A DNA stretch of 52,060 nt from Saccoglossus kowalevskii (Eukaryota > Hemichordata > Enteropneusta > Harrimaniidae): assembly GCF_000003605.2 (NCBI RefSeq), contig NW_003126887.1, positions 171,022 through 223,081 on the forward strand. Direction: 5' to 3'. The notes below the pieces were generated by a model. That model was given only the letters and a program-made list of their open reading frames with translations. It had not been told where the DNA came from and did no database searches. The stretch's first letter is position 1, and every line of letters starts with the position of its first letter. The position numbers and the translations under genes are program-made. Positions 24,801 to 33,701 of the stretch are shown here, one piece after another.

Positions 24801-26473
24801 CTCGCACTATACTGAACATGAAAATATATTTTAACATTTAGTAACCCACTGCAGTCAGTTCAAACAATATTCGAGATTATATGAGTATCACTGCCACTGG
24901 ATATTTTAATTATTAGTAGTATGAAATAATAATACGTTGCCAGTCATCATAAGTATATCACTTGTATATGAGAAATGAAGGACCAATATAGAAAACAATT
25001 AACAAAACCTAATGTCTTACTATATAACATTTCTTCACTGGTTAAAAACTCTGATAATGATTGATCTATCTATTCTTCAGCGGGCTTAAGACTGACTGTA
25101 GTTGACGGAGGAGAGGTTTCACGCTAGCTACAAGTTTCGTATTTCACATGTACACATTTTATAATGTTATTCTATATATGAATAATTTGTTTGCATACTT
25201 GCACACAGTTGACAATAGGTGGGCTTCTTTATACAAGCAATTATTCACCGGATGAATATTGAGGACAGCAATTAATCAATGATTTGTCTATGGCTGTGGT
25301 GTTCGTTAAAGACACTTCATATATGACTTTAATCTACACATATACTTTTTTGTCTCTGTGATATATACATTGGAATACACTGTTGTTCCATCTAACGAGT
25401 ATAAAGTATCGTCTTCGCAAATAACTTCCCATTAACGACAATGAATATAAATGAATTAAAGGCATCCATACTAATTCCGATTACATCTGAATCTGCAAGG
25501 CAATGCAAGTTAATTCATGTGTGTAATTTTGATTTTGTCCAATAATTCATGTGATCAATATTATAACTCGTTCAAAATTAAACAAAAAAGTCACCCATCT
25601 ATGTATGCACGTCACTGAAATATGTGTTGCGGTGGGCATGATGATATAGAATAGGTAACACGTTGTGACAAAGGAGAGATGAGTGAATTACAATAACGCA
25701 GAATTCACACCTTTCAAGCGTTCATCCCTTGTGATTTATGTTAAAGACACGCAAAGTACAATACTTGTCTGTCATCTAATCCGTCCATTTGTACAGTATC
25801 CGTAATTTTACAGTCAATTTGTTTGTAACGTTGTTTAAATATTATGTGACAAAACGACGCACATTAGAAATGTATAAGATTGACGTTCAAAATATGAACA
25901 AACATTTACAATTAACTTTAGAATTGATAGTGCAAATGAGTGTCAGCAATTATTTCAAAAAAATCACTGTAATGTATCTGAATAACACAATCTTTTTTTA
26001 TCATAAAATGTGTCAATAACAGCCTATATAAATGTAAATAATATACGTCTGATAAATGCATATACACTTATATTCGTACCAATATATTAAAACAATAAAT
26101 ACAATTGTTAAATAAACTGTAATTGAGCATAAACTCTGAATGATTCGTTGCTAGTCAATTAAGAAAAAAATACCAACCTTGTATCTTTCTTTTATGATTG
26201 TCTACTTGACGTGCCTGTAGATAATATTATTTCTAAAGTGAACATTCATTGTTGTATTACGACGTATAGAATAAAAAATGGCCCATATTATACACTAAGC
26301 ATTTAATACTGTTTCGGATCACACTAAATAAAAAAAAAAAACAATCACAAATAACAAATAGAAGATAATTGTTGAGTAATATTTACGACAAGATAAAAAT
26401 CAGCACTTACTGTTATAAGCGTAACAATGCATAGCAATGTTAACACAAGTCGTAGGTGGTCGGACATACACAT
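10670..26473 (-). CDS. Secreted pacifastin-like/WAP/VWD multidomain protein
   Basis: This is a - strand gene of at least 16 exons. Domain order: signal peptide; a 22-residue exon ending Lys-Arg; five repeats with the pacifastin pattern C-x14-CNTCxC-x2-G-x3-CTxxxC; a WAP four-disulfide domain; an eight-Cys module; a VWD domain; stop. From exon 2 onward the seen exons give about 480 codons with every splice phase compatible. Pacifastin and WAP modules are typically extracellular serine-protease inhibitors, and VWD domains mediate multimerisation or matrix assembly. An extracellular matrix, mucus or immune role is therefore likely but inferred. The signal exon ends in phase 0 while exon 2 needs phase 1, so at least one small exon between 24012 and 26410 was missed. 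The final exon may end at the stop or continue through an overlapping consensus donor. I do not recognise a named orthologue. Confidence 0.8.
10981..11145 (+). mobile_element. 165-bp TTAA MITE next to a splice acceptor
   Basis: It starts TTAAAGCGGGAGGGTCGTCA and ends CCCGCTTTAA, with the same internal sequence as the 4820 copy. It sits only 20 bp upstream (in transcript sense) of the acceptor of the last VWD exon, so part of the branch-point region must be MITE sequence. Confidence 0.9.
12065..12306 (-). CDS. Secreted protein: VWD domain, first half
   Basis: The exon opens in phase 1 (AC, then ACT GGT GTA) and encodes GVSGDPHMTTFDGRKYSFQG, the diagnostic VWD opening GDPHxxTFDG, then CWYTLFKDC. 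It ends in phase 0 before the donor gtaagt. The conserved acidic GDPH and the Cys-Trp pair are intact. Confidence 0.92.
12732..13402 (+). mobile_element. LTR-like dispersed repeat, copy 1
   Basis: The segment starts TGTCATGAATTTG and is closely matched, in inverse orientation, at 43853-44511. Outside these borders the two copies differ. TG at the start, GAATAAAG near the middle (about 13038) and about 670-bp length suggest a solo LTR. The far border and a target duplication could not be fixed, so another repeat class remains possible. It holds a long C run at about 13343-13358. Confidence 0.65.
13487..13645 (-). CDS. Secreted protein: eight-Cys module exon
   Basis: This is a symmetrical phase 1-1 exon of 159 bp. 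It encodes VECPPGVPIVACFADPC, then KCPLFPNAQC, NFCGGCNADFYVDG and PVDC. The CGGCNAxFY core recurs, to my knowledge, in invertebrate extracellular proteins next to inhibitor domains, but I cannot give it a Pfam name. The exon is followed by GCAAGT, so its donor is GC instead of GT. Confidence 0.8.
13800..13937 (-). CDS. Secreted protein: WAP domain exon
   Basis: This 138-bp phase 1-1 exon encodes GTCPTPTAIGTCDLLCS, then VDGECDATEKCCSNGCGRVC. It has exactly eight cysteines, with the CC pair and CGxxC end of a whey-acidic-protein four-disulfide core. The acceptor is TTTTATAG and the donor is gtagtt. WAP domains often inhibit serine proteases or are antimicrobial. Confidence 0.92.
14142..14185 (-). 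CDS. Pacifastin-like repeat 5, second exon
   Basis: This 44-bp micro-exon completes a Cys codon split with the 16050 exon, then encodes YCKDGIETCTLLSC. It ends with one base that joins the WAP exon as Ser. Acceptor TTTTTAG, donor gtgagt. Confidence 0.9.
14537..14703 (+). mobile_element. TTAA MITE copy (167 bp)
   Basis: Starts TTAAAACAGGAAGGTTGTCA and ends CCCGCTTTAA, with the same interior as the 4820 copy. The left end is more mutated than the right. It is intronic in the secreted-protein gene. Confidence 0.85.
15701..15848 (-). repeat. Dispersed repeat, shared with 28034-28158
   Basis: Read on the - strand it runs from AAGGTTCAT to ATTGCTCGTTACAGCTGCAT. The same ends and a similar middle (ACTTGAGA/ACTAGAGA, TTGTCCAGTCA) occur on the + strand at 28034-28158. 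An 88-codon open frame over this stretch is probably fortuitous. Confidence 0.6.
16050..16113 (-). CDS. Pacifastin-like repeat 5, first exon
   Basis: This 64-bp exon encodes GDCNGHPDGSSYPASDGCNT plus two bases of a Cys codon. It enters in phase 1 and leaves in phase 2. Acceptor TTTACAG, donor gtgagc. Confidence 0.9.
16195..16335 (+). mobile_element. TTAA MITE copy with deleted right terminus (141 bp)
   Basis: The left side is intact (TTAAAGAGGGAGGGTCGTCA), but the right side jumps from GGCCATCTGACG straight to CTTTAA. About 20 bp of the inverted repeat are missing, as if lost by foldback slippage. Confidence 0.85.
17107..17150 (-). CDS. Pacifastin-like repeat 4, second exon
   Basis: This 44-bp exon completes Cys, then encodes FCHNGIEKCTILHC and one base of the next codon. 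Acceptor GTTTAG, donor gtaagt. Confidence 0.9.
18013..18076 (-). CDS. Pacifastin-like repeat 4, first exon
   Basis: This 64-bp exon encodes SDCNGHAEGTSYPAGDNCNT plus TG of a split Cys codon. Acceptor TTTCACAG, donor gtagga (weaker than its paralogues). Confidence 0.88.
18740..18811. repeat. CAA trinucleotide microsatellite
   Basis: About 24 AAC/CAA units with a single CAG interruption. It lies in an intron of the secreted-protein gene. Confidence 0.95.
19038..19081 (-). CDS. Pacifastin-like repeat 3, second exon
   Basis: This 44-bp exon completes Cys, then encodes FCYSGTETCTLLAC and one base of Gly. Acceptor GTTTTTAG, donor gtaagt. Confidence 0.9.
19468..19531 (-). CDS. Pacifastin-like repeat 3, first exon
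   Basis: This 64-bp exon encodes SGCNGHADGTTYPADDGCNT plus TG of a split Cys. Acceptor TTTCACAG, donor gtaaga. Confidence 0.9.
19669..20703. repeat. 23-bp minisatellite, about 45 copies with higher-order pattern
   Basis: The unit is GAATGGAAATCTACACTTAGAGC with fixed core GAAATCTACAC. Variation is confined to a few sites: AAT/AGT/CAT/CGT after GCG, the next base G/T/A/C, and CTTA versus CATA. Runs of variant units recur in the same order: AAT-T, AAT-A/CATA, CAT-G, then later CGT-G, GGGC, AAT-G/CCTT. This indicates duplication of multi-unit blocks of about 10 units. A 1-bp insertion lies near 20541. The array sits in the intron between repeat 2 and repeat 3 exons. Confidence 0.95.
20984..21027 (-). 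CDS. Pacifastin-like repeat 2, second exon
   Basis: This 44-bp exon completes Cys, then encodes MCNDGIEQCTFFVC plus one base of Gly. Acceptor ATTTTCAG, donor gtatgt. The residues after Cys-Thr are Phe-Phe, unlike the Leu of other repeats. Confidence 0.9.
21550..22090. repeat. Degenerate repeats around TTCAAAATGGCTGAC
   Basis: At least five diverged copies of a motif like GATTCAAAATGG-(2-3)-GACTGGCGG-CATTTT occur near 21583, 21670, 21820, 21942 and 22048. They are linked by similar TTTTAATGAATG-GTTCTAG and TGACATG-TTTTGACT segments. It looks like an old tandem array or element with internal repeats. Confidence 0.65.
22476..22542 (-). CDS. Pacifastin-like repeat 2, first exon
   Basis: This 67-bp exon encodes GMDCNGHPSGSKYPQGDDC, then Asn-Thr and TG of a split Cys. 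It is one codon longer than the three 64-bp paralogues. Acceptor AGTTTCAG, donor gtaagc. Confidence 0.9.
23034..23077 (-). CDS. Pacifastin-like repeat 1, second exon
   Basis: This 44-bp exon completes Cys, then encodes YCYNGAETCTQLEC plus one base. Acceptor CACTTCAG, donor gtaagt. Confidence 0.9.
23605..23674 (-). CDS. Pacifastin-like repeat 1, first exon
   Basis: This 70-bp exon encodes GGTDCDGHASGSVYSAGDEC, then Asn-Thr and TG of a split Cys. The incoming split codon gives Arg, so the junction with the preceding exon reads ETK-R-GGTDC. Acceptor TATTCAG, donor gtgagt. Confidence 0.88.
23946..24011 (-). CDS. Secreted protein: short exon ending Lys-Arg
   Basis: This 66-bp phase 1-1 exon encodes FMHPGTQFLSHFLKLSKTETK. 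With the next exon it makes a Lys-Arg dibasic site, so it may be a propeptide or linker. Support comes from acceptor TTTTGCAG, donor gtgagt and phase match. No domain is recognisable, so confidence is lower. Confidence 0.6.
24012..26410. other. Large first intron region of the secreted-protein gene
   Basis: A small exon (entering in phase 0, leaving in phase 1) should lie here to connect the signal exon with the 24011 exon. I could not identify it with confidence. No repeat or other gene stands out. Confidence 0.4.
26411..26473 (-). CDS. Secreted protein: signal-peptide exon
   Basis: ATG at 26473 (or 26467) opens MCMSDHLRLVLTLLCIVTLI followed by Thr, a classic hydrophobic signal sequence, just before donor gtaagt. 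A TATA box about 40-50 bp upstream supports the start. The link to the downstream exons is by position and secretion logic; phase shows one exon is missing between. Confidence 0.6.
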
Positions 26474-26514
26474 GATTCGTCTGGTTAATATGATGACGCA
26501 GGCAGTCTGGACTG

Positions 26515-26540
26515 TCTTTATATAAGTAATGTCCCACGTG
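26515..26540 (-). promoter_or_regulatory. TATA box and E-box upstream of signal exon
   Basis: On the - strand, CTTATATAAAG (26515-26525) is a consensus TATA box. The palindrome CACGTG (26535-26540) lies just upstream. A start site about 30 bp downstream of TATA would give a 5' UTR of only some 15-20 nt. Confidence 0.6.
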
Positions 26541-27036
26541 ACCAAAGCGTGAGATGATAATTATTACACATTATTATTTGTCTATGCATAATGTAGGCAT
26601 GTTTCTGATTTGATATTTGCATAAAAATATATACACACATAAGGGTTATCAAGATTTCCACTAATTATACCAAACACTTAATTTGATAAATATCTATGCC
26701 CGCGACGGCATCAAACCTTTTTATGATATAAGTTCCTGCATTGCAAATTGATTGATCACGATTTCGCGACGTTGCATATTAGCGTGTGAATACGGAGGAT
26801 CGCAACGTGATCACGTTCACACGTAAACTACAACGTCTTGGAATGTCGATTCATAAATATTATAAATTGTGAATATACTTTGAATACATTATGACTGATA
26901 TGTACACAAATGTAGACAATATTGATTATCAGTATACTAAATTAGGTATACCAAGTCCATTGACATTCAATAAATTGTTACAGTTACGAGGACCAACTCT
27001 GTAATGTGTACCTTGCTATTGCAATTTTGGTTTGCT

Positions 27037-27080
27037 TATCTATATCTATATCTTTATCTATATCTATATCTATATCTATG
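27037..27080. repeat. TATCTA hexanucleotide microsatellite
   Basis: About seven TATCTA/TATCTT units in a row. Confidence 0.9.
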
Positions 27081-28033
27081 CACTCCGAGTTTCTGTCACT
27101 GCGATATGCAATTTGTAAGAAGATGGTTGTTCATGTTATTGAGAGTGATAGGTTAAGGCGTTTTATTTGTAAAACAACATTTGTACTACACCAGCCAAAA
27201 TAGATGATTATAAGTGTTCCACTTCGCGTTGATGAATGTTTTAATACCTTTGTATCCCTCATAACTTGATGGTATATAAGACATACAGTGGTGGGCGAAT
27301 AGATCTGTAGAAACTATATCAACACATGATCCCTTATTGTCACACATTACGTTTTATATATATTTAGTGAGATCAAAACGGAAACATGCTGTCAAAACAA
27401 AGAGCTTCAACAGTAGGATAAATATACGATATTCATCCCTGTATATAAAGCACAGACAGGACGTGTATAACACAATTACTGGTAACAAATAATCAGCACA
27501 CTGTACATATGTCGCACTGTTGATGTCTATGTTTCTAACCTCTGTAGAATGTTACCTATTCACCCATGCACATGGCAAGGACAAAGTATCATATAGAATG
27601 CAGACAAAATGGAAAAGTCTGTGTGTGATCGTTCATTAAAACCAATGAAAGAAGGAAGCATTGAGGAACATACTAAGCTGAGAATGATGATACAGAAGCA
27701 TCACAAATTAAATATGTAATGTGAATATTTGAGTAGTTTTTCACAAAGTATGCGTCATGTGTAAACATAATTTGCGATAGGCTGATCGAGTCAATATGAA
27801 ACTATGTCTATGCCAGCAACCACACATGTGACAACTACAGTGGTGATAATAACCATTTAATACATTACAATTTTTCGTCAGGTTGCTGGAATGAGAAAGA
27901 GGGAGCATGTTAAATATTCAGAATGTATATTGCATATATGTTATTTCCGCCTTGATATTTCACTTGTTGGTCAGCCATCTCGAATTTCAAAATGGCACCA
28001 ACTATAATATATTGCCTTCCATATTCGCCAGCC

Positions 28034-28158
28034 AAGGTTCATTAATTCGGCCATCGCATGACCAGATGCTACATTTCCAAAAGATATTTGAATGTGCCTC
28101 TCCAATAATACTAGAGATATTGTCCAGTCATATTGCTCGTTATAGCTGCATCACAGAC
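28034..28158 (+). repeat. Dispersed repeat, partner of 15701-15848
   Basis: AAGGTTCATTAATTC through GCTCGTTATAGCTGCATCAC matches the - strand of 15701-15848 with small gaps. A further AATTTCAAAATGGCACC just upstream echoes the 21550-22090 repeats. Confidence 0.55.
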
Positions 28159-29773
28159 AAATTTGTATAGATCTTTTTCCCAGCCAGAGATTGAGCTGAC
28201 ATTTTACCATCTGTTACTTGAGAGCTAAAAATCAATTAAATCAGTCAGTAATTAAACCAATTCAATCAATTAATTTGTTCTCTCATTTTTCAGCTTACAA
28301 AAATATGGCCATCGTGAAATGCGCGGACATATTTGTGTGCATGATGCAAGCCATATGCTCTTAGTATAATATCAATGTTCAATCGTCTGCATAGGTTCGT
28401 AGAAAGATAAGCTGTCAAAAATGAAGAATCCTATTTCAAAGGCAACTATTCATGAACATAATGTCATTGAGTGTGCTCATGACAGAGATAAATATATAAT
28501 GATGGTTGTATTCAATTATAACACTTTTAGACCGACCAAAAGTTAATAAACATCTAATGCCTGATTCTAATTAACCAATGGACTGTTTGCTTTAACGAAT
28601 CAATACATTTACATAGGTTCACTGATGATGTTGATACTTTAATTTGCAGTGTAAAATCACGTCATAGCAACAAAAGAAGAATACCAATTAAAGTGTTAAA
28701 GTAAATGACAGTAAAGTATGGCAATAGAGGATCGATTGGCGAGCAAGAAATGTCATGATCGACTTTCAAAGAGGTACTGCCAGAGGTAACATATATTCAT
28801 TGAAATCAGTATGGGAATACTATTCTAAAATGCTGATATTTACAGGAGAAATAATTTCAAGAAAAAAGATAGTACAGTTTCTTTATGAGAAAGTCATACC
28901 ACTCAAATCCAGATAACGCCAGCTGATTGTCCCGTCTGTGTGTACTGACGTTTCATCGGAGTCTTTTTTAAAGAACATGAAAGAACATACATCAGATTAG
29001 GAAAGTTAATATTTAAAAAGGATGCTTCAAACAGTAACAGTGCACAATCCAACATTATAAGTATCAGCAAACTCACACAGAAATACATCGGTTTCTCTGT
29101 ACACTATTCAACCCATTCAAAGAATCTGGTTCCGTTACTCACAAAATGAGCTGATCTGGGAGAGAACCACAATAGTACATTTGTAGTAAATATGAAACCT
29201 GTTGATCACAGCCGGAGATCGCAACACACCGTACAAGCAATGTGTTTGTGAATCTTCTTTACTCACAACATACACATAACGCTTACATGCTTCATATGGA
29301 ACAAATATGGTAACATACTGTATTTTACAAATCAAATAGTGTTTTAAAACAATGCATATAGATCATATAATATCTTCAGTCAACATCATTTTCCTAGTTT
29401 GAATGACTTTGGTGAACTGGAGGTGCAATTTTATTGAAAATTCATTATCACAACAGAAGATGCCATAAGTAACCCCCATAAGTGAATTAACTGCTGACTT
29501 TGATTGTATATCTGCTAAGTCATGTATTCAGTATCGACGAAGCCAAGTAATTTTGATTTTCTGATTGCATCTAAATAGACCACTCTAAATATATGCAATA
29601 TATATATGAACTAGGACATAAAGACATGACACAACAGTGATCATAGCGTCATGGTGGCATAAAAACATTGCTGGTGTGATTTTAGGGATTTTCAATAATG
29701 TTCTTTACACATTTGATTAACCTTTTAAACAACGTAGAATCTAACAATAGACATTTAAAAAAAATATTCACTC

Positions 29774-29850
29774 ACACTGGACAAGGGGTTATTTCACTGC
29801 TAGAATAGGGTAGACAAGACAATAGTACTAGAAATGAAATTGCTGGACTG
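29774..29850 (-). repeat. 3' LTR fragment
   Basis: TCACACTGGACAAGGGGTT through GACAATAGTACTAGAAATGAAAT closely matches 32430-32498 in the 5' LTR. Only about 75 bp survive, and the flanks on both sides differ. Confidence 0.8.
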
Positions 29851-29879
29851 ATCGGACTAATGAAATCCATAGCTATCGC

Positions 29880-30930
29880 TTAATGGTACTTGGCTAACCC
29901 GACCTTTAGGATTGCTTTTCTGACATATGTCACATGACCTAATAACATCATCATGCATCCCAGGCCAATAAAACTGAATCCATCTGTTGTCTTCTTATCA
30001 GCCAGATGACCTGCCATAACTGACTCATGAGCAAGTGCTAGTACTTGATCATAGTAATATGATATCACTAACCGGGAACACACACGTCATCTATCAACAT
30101 GAGGTGACTGAAACTCCTTATACATCAGTCCCTTGTTCATTAAAAACCGATTGTTACGACCTGTGACCAACTTCTCACCTGTACTCACTAACTTTTCAGC
30201 ACGCTGTAATGTGGAATTAGACTGATGTGCCTCTTGTACTGCATCAACAGTAATAGGTTACCTACCACCATTAATATCTTACTATGCAACTCCCTAAACT
30301 CAGGAACTATGAGACTATGTAAGGGCTTTTTCTCAGATAACTTTTGAGCCCTAGTCTTTACCACCTGTACAACATCAACAGTATCATCCTGACTGGAATC
30401 AATGGAGAGTTCATAGCCACTCCCATTAAATGAAGGCTCTTTTATCTCAACACCTGGAGAACGACTTTCATTCATATAGGGCACACTAGTCTGACTACTA
30501 GTAGATGTACAACCTTCATTCCATAAGGGAACACTAATACCCAAAAGACAACAACCTTCACCACCAGAGGGCATACTAGTCCCATGTACTTGAAGGAGTG
30601 TTCACCACCTGAGGGCGAACTGACCTCACCAAGCCCTACCTCATGGTTAAACCTAGCTTCCAACCAATATCAAGATACTTGGACTCCCGAGCTCCACTAA
30701 TATTACCAATAATAAGATCCTACATAGGGGTCTTAATACACAGTGCCTCGACCTCACCAACATAGAAGGGTGTATCTATATAAAGCTACTGGGCTTTCCG
30801 ACATGTACCATCCATCACAGGCACAACTCTCCCCTGTCAATTGACACTATCCTCTACAAACTCTCTACGTACTACAACTGAACTACACCCACTGTCATGA
30901 AAGACCCCTGCCTTAGTACTGCCAATAAAG
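29880..30930 (-). pseudogene. Retrotransposon protease-linker-integrase (H2C2) remnant
   Basis: From high to low coordinates: an aspartic-protease core with Asp-Ser-Gly (VFHDSGCSSVV, about 30860-30905); a long linker with VKTRAQKLSEKKPLHSL; then the integrase HHCC region, YYYDQVLALAHESVMAGHL, with the second half frameshifted. The reading frame changes at least three times and contains stops. No RT motif lies between protease and integrase. Confidence 0.75.
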
Positions 30931-31019
30931 CCTTGAACAACAGGCATACCACTCACTATACTATTAACTGATGCACACTGGCAACACTAATAATTGGCAG
31001 CTCATGGCCACATTTCAAC

Positions 31020-32132
31020 TCAACTCCATCCCTGTAAACATGGATGCCTACTTGCATCTGTAACTTCACATGTAGCACTGATTTCCTGTGAATCATTACT
31101 ATTCTGATCACATGTCAACATCGCAGCTGACTTAACCCGAGCCTTGGAACTTTTATAATGCTTAGGACAACTGACAGCAGAGTGATTTGGATCACCACAA
31201 ATATAATTTTGGCTTAGACTGGCCAAATCGACCTTGTCCTTTTCCTTTCTGACCTGTGCTCCAGAACTGACTTTCCTGACTACACTTTGAAACTGGTTAT
31301 TTTTACTGTCTACGTGCATCTCTAAACTTATCAGCTAAGTAAGCCATTTCTTTAACTGACTTGGGTGACCTTTCACTTATGAAAATAGACAACTCATTAC
31401 CAAAAGTACTCATCATCTGATCTCTCATCACTAAGTCCTTAGCACCTTCAAAGCTCCTATCAATTTTGACAGCTCTACCCATCGGTCTAAATAACTACTT
31501 ATTCTAGCTGCAAATTGCAAAATGCTTACTTCACTTTCTGCCTTACACTAGTAAATCTTTTTCTATAACCTTCTTCATTCATATCATAACGCTTCAACAA
31601 AGCTGCCTTTACAACATTGTAATAAATGGACTCTGCTGCAGACAATGCAGAAAACACATACAAAGCTTTGCCTGTCAATAATGCACTAAGATTCATAACC
31701 CAACTGCCACGCAGCCATTTCTGAGTTGCAGCAAATCGCCCAAACCTTAAAATAAATGCATCAATCTCATCTCTAGTCTCATCAAACAATGGTAGCTTTG
31801 GACCTTTAGAACTAACAATGGACTGAGCCAACTGTTCTATGCCTCCATTTTGACCATTAGCTTCTGCACGCAACCTCAACATTTTTTTCTTTCTCTTCAC
31901 AATATCGTTCTCTCTATATTGCCTCACGTTCTCTGTCCTTTTTCTCGTGTTAATTTTTCAACCTTTCAGCCTCATGTTCAATTCTTAACCTTTCAGCCTC
32001 ACGCGTGTCTGCCCTCTCATCCCTCTCCTCACGCTCTCTCTTCTCACACTCTAATCTCATAAACTGAGTCAACTTTTCCCCCTCATACCCCAATCCTCTA
32101 CCTAACTTTTTAAGTTCAATAACAATATCCAT
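31020..32132 (-). pseudogene. Retrotransposon gag (capsid and CCHC knuckle) remnant
   Basis: A likely start ATG at 32132 opens MDIVIELKKLGRGLGYEGEK, then an Arg/Glu-rich helix. A capsid-like stretch follows in another frame (31526-31927): FDETRDEIDAFILRFGRFAA, then NLSALLTGKAL. The nucleocapsid knuckle (about 31150-31205) reads CGDPNHSAVSC, with its first Cys replaced by Tyr. At least two frame changes make it non-functional. Confidence 0.8.
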
Positions 32133-32372
32133 GCTGAAAAGGTGTAAATCAAGTTCTAGTAGTATTAAATAAAGCGATTTAATGTCTACCATGCAGTACA
32201 AGCTGGTCTGACAACACCGTGTTCTCTAGACCTAAGGCAGTTACGAAACAGTCAATTTAGTCCGGGGATTATTGACAATAGAATCCAAATTGATAGGGAA
32301 TCAAAATAAGAATCAATACTGAATCAGAATCCCAAACCGAATCAGAATCACAATCTGAGTCCGGATCACAAT

Positions 32373-32388
32373 CTCACTTCTGACACCA
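32373..32388 (-). promoter_or_regulatory. Primer binding site (tRNA-Leu type)
   Basis: Three bases after the LTR end (...GTCACA), the - strand reads TGGTGTCAGAAGTGAG. From general knowledge of tRNA-Leu acceptor stems ending CACTTCTGACA plus CCA, this is complementary over nearly all 16 bases. Confidence 0.75.
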
Positions 32389-32391
32389 AAA

Positions 32392-33701
32392 TGTGACAGT
32401 GTAAGGCCTGCTTATTGCTATTGAGAGGGTCACACTGGACAGGGGGTTCTTTCACTGCTAGAATGGGTTAGACAAGACAATAGTACTGGAAATGAAATAC
32501 ACATACAACAAAATATCAAGTTAAAGCTTTAATACGTCTCAAAATAATTACAAGAAACAAAGTACAGCAAAATACAATGAACACATTCACTAAAATAGGG
32601 AATTGTCTAGGGAATGGTGTGTATTGGTGATAACCCACAATTCCACGATGTACCAATGGGTGCCAGTCAATGGCTTCTGCAACACAACTATGAAGAAATA
32701 AAGGAGTCTTGCTTGCAGAGACACACTGTTATTCTGGAGAGCACCGTTGAAAGCACAAGATCGCAGAACAGTTCATACAAGTCTCACAAAATGATGATTG
32801 AAGCTTGTATCACTTGTCCCACAATATCGCAGCAGGAACACACAGAGTACTCAGTAGAAATGCTGGACCCAACTGTCCTCAGTCTATCCAATTTATAGCC
32901 GTAAATGACCCTGATTCAGGGACACCACCTGATTTCCACATGAGCCAATCAGAATGTGACCTTGCTAGCAGCTCTCTAACATAGGCAAGTCATTAGATCG
33001 TAAACATCCTTTGTTATGTAAATCACTAGCACACCTGGTAGTAGACTGACAAAGTCGGGACTTCTTTTTTGTTTTACAAAAAGAAATAATTAATTGTTTT
33101 TAGTCTCTTTAGCGTGATCGCGAAAACTAAGCTGACCATTAGAGAAATCCCGACTGGACGCATCTGCGGGCATTTGACTGATATTAATTATTCATGATGT
33201 CAATGATTATTCATGAGTGGGTGTGTGAAAGTAAACGTGACCTTTTAAAGGTTGATTCGATTTGATCGCAGAGATGGATACTTTAACCCTTTTAAGTGCA
33301 ACTGCGAAATTTTCATCCATGTTTACTGAAAACAAGTCGATTTAAATGTCCAATGTATATAAGTAGTCTTTCAAAATCGCCGGGACCTGAGAAGTGAAAG
33401 GTCACGTATATTAACACAGATAAGAGATTACGTATACAGCTGAACTTTGATTCGTTGTTAATGTTAGTCAACATCTTTTAATTAGCATAATCACCGGAGT
33501 GATTCCGCTTCGGTTTTCACTTCAACGCAGGGGGTCGCCTGCAGATGCGTCTAGTCGGGATTTCACGTTAGTTTTCGCGATCACGTTAAAAAGACTAAAT
33601 TGACAATTAATTATATATTTTTTTTGTAAACCAAAAAAGAAGTCCCGACTTTGCCAGTCTAACCTGGTAGATTAAAATTGTCCTTCCAGACAGTTATCAC
33701 A
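32392..33701 (-). repeat. 5' LTR, split by an inserted inverted-repeat element
   Basis: The LTR starts TGTGATAACTG at 33701 and ends CTGTCACA at 32392, so it has TG...CA ends. Removing the 629-bp insertion and target duplicate leaves about 680 bp. A TATA box (CTATAAATTGG, about 32889-32899) and an ATTAAA (32528-32533) lie in the correct order on the - strand. The outer border is inferred from the TG and primer-site geometry, since the partner LTR lacks that end. Confidence 0.7.
33042..33661. mobile_element. 620-bp Mutator-like MITE with 9-bp target duplication
   Basis: The termini are about 125-bp inverted repeats: left TAGACTGACAAAGTCGGGAC (33042-33171), right arm 33537-33661 with reverse complement TAGACTGGCAAAGTCGGGAC. 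ACCTGGTAG occurs perfectly at both borders (33033-33041 and 33662-33670). Long inverted repeats plus a 9-bp duplication fit Mutator-like elements. There is no transposase, so it is non-autonomous. Confidence 0.88.

Larger units (their letters stand above)
26541..29773. other. Intergenic AT-rich region
   Basis: No exon or element could be recognised, apart from a TATCTA microsatellite (about 27037-27080) and a dispersed repeat copy (28034-28158). Short open frames here lack splice or homology support. Confidence 0.5.
29774..33701 (-). mobile_element. Gmr1-like gypsy LTR retrotransposon, truncated, nested insertion in 5' LTR
   Basis: Read on the - strand: 5' LTR (33701 to 32392, interrupted), primer binding site, leader, gag, CCHC knuckle, aspartic protease, a linker, integrase zinc-binding domain, then an abrupt join to an LTR fragment (29850-29774). 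Reverse transcriptase, RNase H and the integrase core are absent. Protease runs directly into integrase with no RT between, the order known for Gmr1-type Ty3/gypsy elements. Several frameshifts and stops show it is dead. Confidence 0.8.
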
